DNA of 64,000 bases from Beijerinckiaceae bacterium. GTDB lineage: Bacteria; Pseudomonadota; Alphaproteobacteria; Rhizobiales; Beijerinckiaceae. The position numbers and the translations under genes are program-made. Where the stretch lies: positions 1-64,000 of the forward strand of contig CANGBC010000009.1 in assembly GCA_947452005.1 (NCBI GenBank), given 5' to 3'. The first letter of the stretch is position 1. The number at the start of each line of letters is the position of its first letter. Of the stretch, positions 59,976 to 64,000 are shown in pieces. Under the pieces are notes generated by a model, which was not told the DNA's origin, did no database searches, and saw only the letters and a list, made by a program, of their open reading frames with translations.

Positions 59976-60241
59976 GGCGCTTGTGTTTGCGCTTCGCGTT
60001 CTGGCTTGGTCACGCTGGGCACCTGGCTGATCCCGTCAGCTTCCGCGCGCGCCATCGCGAGAAAATACGCGAGCAATTCGAGATTGGCAGTATTCGCCAT
60101 GCGCTCCAGATCAAGCACCATCTGCCCGATGTAGCGCGCAACTTCGGCACGCGCATCCAGCATTTCAGCGGGAGCGTGCGGCTCAGCTGCGCGATGAATG
60201 CGGGTGACATTGCCTTCGGACGTCACAATGCGTGGCGGCAT
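59960..60241 (-). CDS. conserved hypothetical small protein
   Basis: 93 aa; [45 protein letters not shown]. Confidence 0.6.
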   Translation of the reverse strand: MPPRIVTSEGNVTRIHRAAEPHAPAEMLDARAEVARYIGQMVLDLERMANTANLELLAYFLAMARAEADGISQVPSVTKPEREAQTQAPYRAD

Positions 60242-60376
60242 GTTTGAACTCGGAGCGGGTCAGCGGTTAACCATGACGATAGCACAACCGTCACCCCCGA
60301 ACAGCGCAAAGATGGCGTGAAACCGGTTGCATCAACAGCCTGGCGCAAGACGTTTTACCGCTGCGTCAACCGTTGC

Positions 60377-60448
60377 GGAACTTGCAGTGGAACTCGCAGT
60401 GGAACCCGCAGTGGAACTCGCAGTGGAACTTGCAGTGGAACTTGCATG
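60377..60448 (+). repeat. 12-bp tandem repeat, six copies of GGAACtyGCAGT
   Basis: GGAACTTGCAGT GGAACTCGCAGT GGAACCCGCAGT GGAACTCGCAGT GGAACTTGCAGT GGAACTTGCATG. Confidence 0.95.
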
Positions 60449-60507
60449 CCAAGGTCGCATTTCTTGGGACAAACCCTCGGGAGTTTGAGACCAAGGAGTT
60501 TCATTCC

Positions 60508-61095
60508 ATGTCCAATCATCGGTCCAAGCTGTGCGGCTCTGTTCTTGCCACGGTTCTTGGCTCAGCGCTTTTGGCCACAGCTCTGCCTGTTTCAGCGGGC
60601 ACGATTACGCCGACACCCTATCGCGATGTCGCGCTCAGCAGTCCTTTGAGCGAAGTCGCGGCGCGGCGTACGCGTCAGGTGAAAGCGCGCCGTCATTATG
60701 TGCGCGGGCGGCATTATTATTACCGCCGCCATAACAACGCATTCCCGGCTGCTGCGCTTGGCCTCTTCGCTGGCGCTTTGGGTGCAGCGATGGCCAACGA
60801 CTATTATGATGATGGGTATTATTCCTCTGGATATGGATACCCGTCTTACGGCTATGGCTACGGATACCCGTCATACGGCTATGCCACGCCGGCTTGGCGT
60901 CCGCGTTATTATGGGTCGCGCAATGTCTATAGCGGGCCGGTGTTTCGCGGCGGCTATGGCGGAGGGCGCGGCGGCCATATCGGTGGTCAGATCGGACGCT
61001 CCGGTGGCGCAACCTTCCACGGCGTGCGCGGTGGCGGCATGGGGATGCGTTCGGGCGGCAATCCGGGCGGGCACCATGGCGGTGGCCGTCGCTAA
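60508..61095 (+). CDS. secreted Gly/Tyr/His-rich low-complexity protein
   Basis: Signal peptide GSVLATVLGSALLATALPVSAG; SGYGYPSYGYGYGYPSYGYATP and GGGRGGHIGGQIG...HHGGGRR low-complexity tail. Confidence 0.75.
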   Translation: MSNHRSKLCGSVLATVLGSALLATALPVSAGTITPTPYRDVALSSPLSEVAARRTRQVKARRHYVRGRHYYYRRHNNAFPAAALGLFAGALGAAMANDYYDDGYYSSGYGYPSYGYGYGYPSYGYATPAWRPRYYGSRNVYSGPVFRGGYGGGRGGHIGGQIGRSGGATFHGVRGGGMGMRSGGNPGGHHGGGRR

Positions 61096-61098
61096 AAA

Positions 61099-61138
61099 TC
61101 CAAAATGCCCTTCTGCTTTCAGGCGGGGGGCATTTTTG
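61099..61138. terminator. hairpin terminator between convergent genes
   Basis: AAAATGCCC...GGGCATTTTTG. Confidence 0.65.
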
Positions 61139-61631
61139 TTTTCGTAATATGCTGCATGCGGTCGAGCGCGCCTTGCAGAATATAGGCCGCCGCCATGCGG
61201 TCGACGACCTCTGCGCGTTTGGCGCGCGAGGCATCCTGTTCGATCAGGGTGCGGGTGACGGCTGCCGTCGAGAGGCGCTCATCCTGAAAAATCACCGGCA
61301 GTGACATGTGCTGGGCCAGATTGCGCACAAAGGTGCGGGTGGCCTGCGCACGCGGGCCTTCCGTTCCATCCATATTGAGCGGCAAGCCAATGACCATGGC
61401 AAAAGCCTCCTGCGCTTTGGCGATGGTGGCCAGGCGCTGAACATCGGCGGTGAATCTTTCGCGCCGGATCGTCTCAACGGGACTGGCAATATGGCGCTCC
61501 ACATCCGACACGGCGACACCAATGGTCTTTGTGCCGAGATCGAGCCCGATCAGCCGCGCGAAACGGGGCAGGCGGTCGAGAAGCGCGTCGAGGGTCAGGA
61601 TTTCAGTGGCCATGGGCTCGGGGTAACACAA
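61119..61631 (-). CDS. ruvX: Holliday junction resolvase RuvX/YqgF
   Basis: [32 protein letters not shown]...[20 protein letters not shown]...DERLSTAAV. Confidence 0.95.
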   Translation of the reverse strand: MCYPEPMATEILTLDALLDRLPRFARLIGLDLGTKTIGVAVSDVERHIASPVETIRRERFTADVQRLATIAKAQEAFAMVIGLPLNMDGTEGPRAQATRTFVRNLAQHMSLPVIFQDERLSTAAVTRTLIEQDASRAKRAEVVDRMAAAYILQGALDRMQHITKTKMPPA

Positions 61632-61768
61632 AATCCCCCTCTGGGGACAGGGCTGATCTGATCCTGAGGGCTTTGGCCCGGGGTTTGCTCACCCCTGTTG
61701 GGGGGTGCTATAGGCTCATCTCCCTATACACCCGCCGTTTAACCCGCCGTTTCTGCCTCGGAGTTTCC

Positions 61769-62056
61769 ATGTCCGTTGACCAGGCCACCGTCCGCCGGAT
61801 TGCGCATCTTGCGCGTATCGCCGTGCGCGATGAGGAGGTTCCCCACCTCCAGGAAGAGCTGAACGCTATCCTCTCCTTTGTTGAAGAGCTGAGCGCTGTT
61901 GATGTCAGCGGCGTCGAGCCGATGACCTCCGTCATCCCGATGAGCTTGCCCCTGCGCAAGGACGAAGTGAGCGGCCATGCCGGCGCTGATGTCGTCACCC
62001 GCAATGCGCCGGGTGCTGAAGATCACTTCTTCACTGTGCCGAAAGTGGTGGAATGA
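61769..62056 (+). CDS. gatC: Asp-tRNA(Asn)/Glu-tRNA(Gln) amidotransferase subunit GatC
   Basis: [41 protein letters not shown]; start ATG 61769. Confidence 0.96.
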   Translation: MSVDQATVRRIAHLARIAVRDEEVPHLQEELNAILSFVEELSAVDVSGVEPMTSVIPMSLPLRKDEVSGHAGADVVTRNAPGAEDHFFTVPKVVE

Positions 62057-63573
62057 TGAGCGACCTCACCAAATTCACACTCGCCGAGGCCCGCGATGCG
62101 GTGGCCTCGAAAAAAATCTCCTCGCTCGAGCTGACGCGCGCACATATTGATGCGATCGAAAAGGCGCGCGGGCTGAATGCCTTTGTGCTTGAGACGCCAG
62201 ACAAAGCGCTCGACATGGCCAAAGCCTCCGATGCGCGCATTGCATCAGGGACAGCGGGTCCGCTCGAAGGCCTGCCGCTGGGCATCAAGGATCTCTATGC
62301 GACGGAGGGCGTGCACATGCAGGCCTGCTCGCATATTCTCGATGGCTTCAGGCCGCCGTATGAATCCACTGTCACGAGCCAGCTCTGGCGCGACGGTGCG
62401 GTCATGCTGGGCAAGCTCAACATGGATGAGTTCGCCATGGGCTCGTCCAATGAGACATCTTATTATGGTCCCGTTGCCTCGCCCTGGCTGCCGCCGGGCT
62501 GGGATGAGACCAAGGGCCGCGCGGCGCTGAAAGGCGACAAGAAGGGCCTTCTTGTTCCCGGTGGCTCATCAGGTGGGTCATCGTCAGCCGTTGCCGCGCA
62601 TCTGTGTCTGGCAGCAACAGCCACCGACACGGGCGGCTCGATCCGCCAGCCTGCGGCATTCACCGGCACCGTTGGCATCAAGCCAACTTATGGTCGTTGC
62701 TCGCGCTGGGGCGTTGCAGCTTTTGCCTCGTCGCTTGATCAGGCTGGTCCGATTGCGCGCACGGTGCGCGACAGCGCCATCATGCTGCGCTCCATGGCCG
62801 GATATGATGCGAAAGATTCCACCAGCGTGAATGCGCCTGTGCCTGATTATGAAAAGGCCGTGGGTGCTTCGATCAAGGGCAAGAAGATCGGTATTCCGAA
62901 AGAATATCGCATCGACGGCATGCCCGCTGAAATCGAAGCGCTCTGGCAGCAGGGCATTGAATGGCTGCGTGCAGCTGGTGCCGAGATCGTCGACATCTCT
63001 TTGCCACACACCAAAACAGCTCTGCCTGCTTATTATATTGTGGCGCCTGCGGAGGCCTCCTCCAATCTCGCGCGTTATGATGGCGTGCGTTATGGCCTGC
63101 GGGTTCCCGGCAAGGACATTTCGTCCATGTATGAGAATACGCGCGCGGAAGGTTTTGGGCGCGAAGTGCGTCGCCGCATCATGATCGGCACCTATGTGCT
63201 CTCGGCGGGCTATTACGACGCTTATTATGTGCGCGCGCAGAAAATTCGCACGCTCATCAAGCGCGACTTCGAGCTGGCCTATCAGGATGGCATTGATGCG
63301 ATCCTGACGCCGGCCACGCCGTCTGCTGCTTTCGGCATTGGCGAGAAGGGATCGAGCGATCCGGTTGAGATGTATCTCAATGACGTGTTCACGGTGACGG
63401 TGAATATGGCGGGGCTTCCGGGCCTGGCCGTGCCGGGTGGATTGTCAGCCAGCGGCCTGCCGCTGGGTCTGCAATTGATTGGCCGTCCGTTCGAGGAAGA
63501 GACTCTCTTCTCCGTTGCTGAAGTGATTGAACAGGCGGCCGGGCGTATCAGCCTGCCGCAAGCCTGGTGGTGA
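62053..63573 (+). CDS. gatA: Asp-tRNA(Asn)/Glu-tRNA(Gln) amidotransferase subunit GatA
   Basis: [59 protein letters not shown]. Confidence 0.97.
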   Translation: MMSDLTKFTLAEARDAVASKKISSLELTRAHIDAIEKARGLNAFVLETPDKALDMAKASDARIASGTAGPLEGLPLGIKDLYATEGVHMQACSHILDGFRPPYESTVTSQLWRDGAVMLGKLNMDEFAMGSSNETSYYGPVASPWLPPGWDETKGRAALKGDKKGLLVPGGSSGGSSSAVAAHLCLAATATDTGGSIRQPAAFTGTVGIKPTYGRCSRWGVAAFASSLDQAGPIARTVRDSAIMLRSMAGYDAKDSTSVNAPVPDYEKAVGASIKGKKIGIPKEYRIDGMPAEIEALWQQGIEWLRAAGAEIVDISLPHTKTALPAYYIVAPAEASSNLARYDGVRYGLRVPGKDISSMYENTRAEGFGREVRRRIMIGTYVLSAGYYDAYYVRAQKIRTLIKRDFELAYQDGIDAILTPATPSAAFGIGEKGSSDPVEMYLNDVFTVTVNMAGLPGLAVPGGLSASGLPLGLQLIGRPFEEETLFSVAEVIEQAAGRISLPQAWW

Positions 63574-63577
63574 GACC

Positions 63578-64000
63578 ATGACGACAGCCGCAAAACCCTC
63601 CAAACTCATCAAGGGTGCGACGGGCGATTGGGAAATCGTCGTCGGCATGGAAATCCATGCCCAGATCACCTCGCACTCGAAACTCTTCTCCAGCGCCTCG
63701 ACGTCGTTTGGCGGAGATCCCAACAGCCATGTGACGCTGGTCGATGCCGCCATGCCTGGGATGCTGCCGGTCATCAATGAGGAATGCGTCAAGCAGGCGA
63801 TCCGCACGGGTCTGGGCCTCAAGGCCAAGATCAATCATCGCTCGGTCTTCGATCGCAAGAACTACTTCTACCCCGATCTGCCGCAGGGGTATCAGATCAG
63901 CCAGTTCAAAGACCCGATCGTGGGTGAGGGCGAAGTCATCGTTGATGTGTCGGCCAGCGAGCAGATCATTGTCGGTGTCGAGCGTCTGCATCTGGAACAG
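63578..64000 (+). CDS. gatB: Asp-tRNA(Asn)/Glu-tRNA(Gln) amidotransferase subunit GatB, N-terminal part (truncated by window end)
   Basis: [27 protein letters not shown]...[28 protein letters not shown]. Confidence 0.95.
   Translation, partial: MTTAAKPSKLIKGATGDWEIVVGMEIHAQITSHSKLFSSASTSFGGDPNSHVTLVDAAMPGMLPVINEECVKQAIRTGLGLKAKINHRSVFDRKNYFYPDLPQGYQISQFKDPIVGEGEVIVDVSASEQIIVGVERLHLEQ

Noticed and set aside
60377-60448. 12-bp tandem repeat considered as a CRISPR or iteron array
   Set aside because: No spacers between units and no replication initiator gene; a simple direct tandem repeat.

Overview
The window is 64 kb of gene-dense, GC-rich chromosome from an alphaproteobacterium, most likely Hyphomicrobiales/Rhizobiales judging by gene content and order. 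Most of it is conserved housekeeping sequence. It opens in the spc/alpha ribosomal-protein cluster (rpsH-rplF-rplR-rpsE-rpmD-rplO-secY-adk, then rpsM-rpsK-rpoA-rplQ). Further along are a Do-like protease, rarA, crcB, an RluA-family pseudouridine synthase, an ATP12 chaperone, an MCP, propionyl-CoA carboxylase (pccB/pccA), lipB, tRNA-Leu(GAG), mgtE, a phasin, clpS-clpA, dinB, divK, rpmG, rnr, topA, a ClC channel, pyrB-pyrC-plsY-dprA, ruvX and gatC-gatA-gatB (gatB is cut by the window end). I see no CRISPR array, transposase, integrase, prophage or classical defence island. The items most worth a second look are: (1) a small minus-strand cassette between adk and rpsM, comprising a PRVPAGNPGGGQWT-motif Cys-containing protein and a DUF6968-like small protein, with a possible third ORF; (2) an unannotated, highly structured and terminator-capped segment between divK and rpmG that may be an sRNA; (3) a family of CGTCATTGCGAG...GCAATCCA inverted-repeat elements placed at gene 3' ends; (4) matching TTGTGC-N3-GCAyAA dyads upstream of the phasin and of a small orphan lipoprotein. 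Family names are recognised from the translated sequence by eye; no database search was run.
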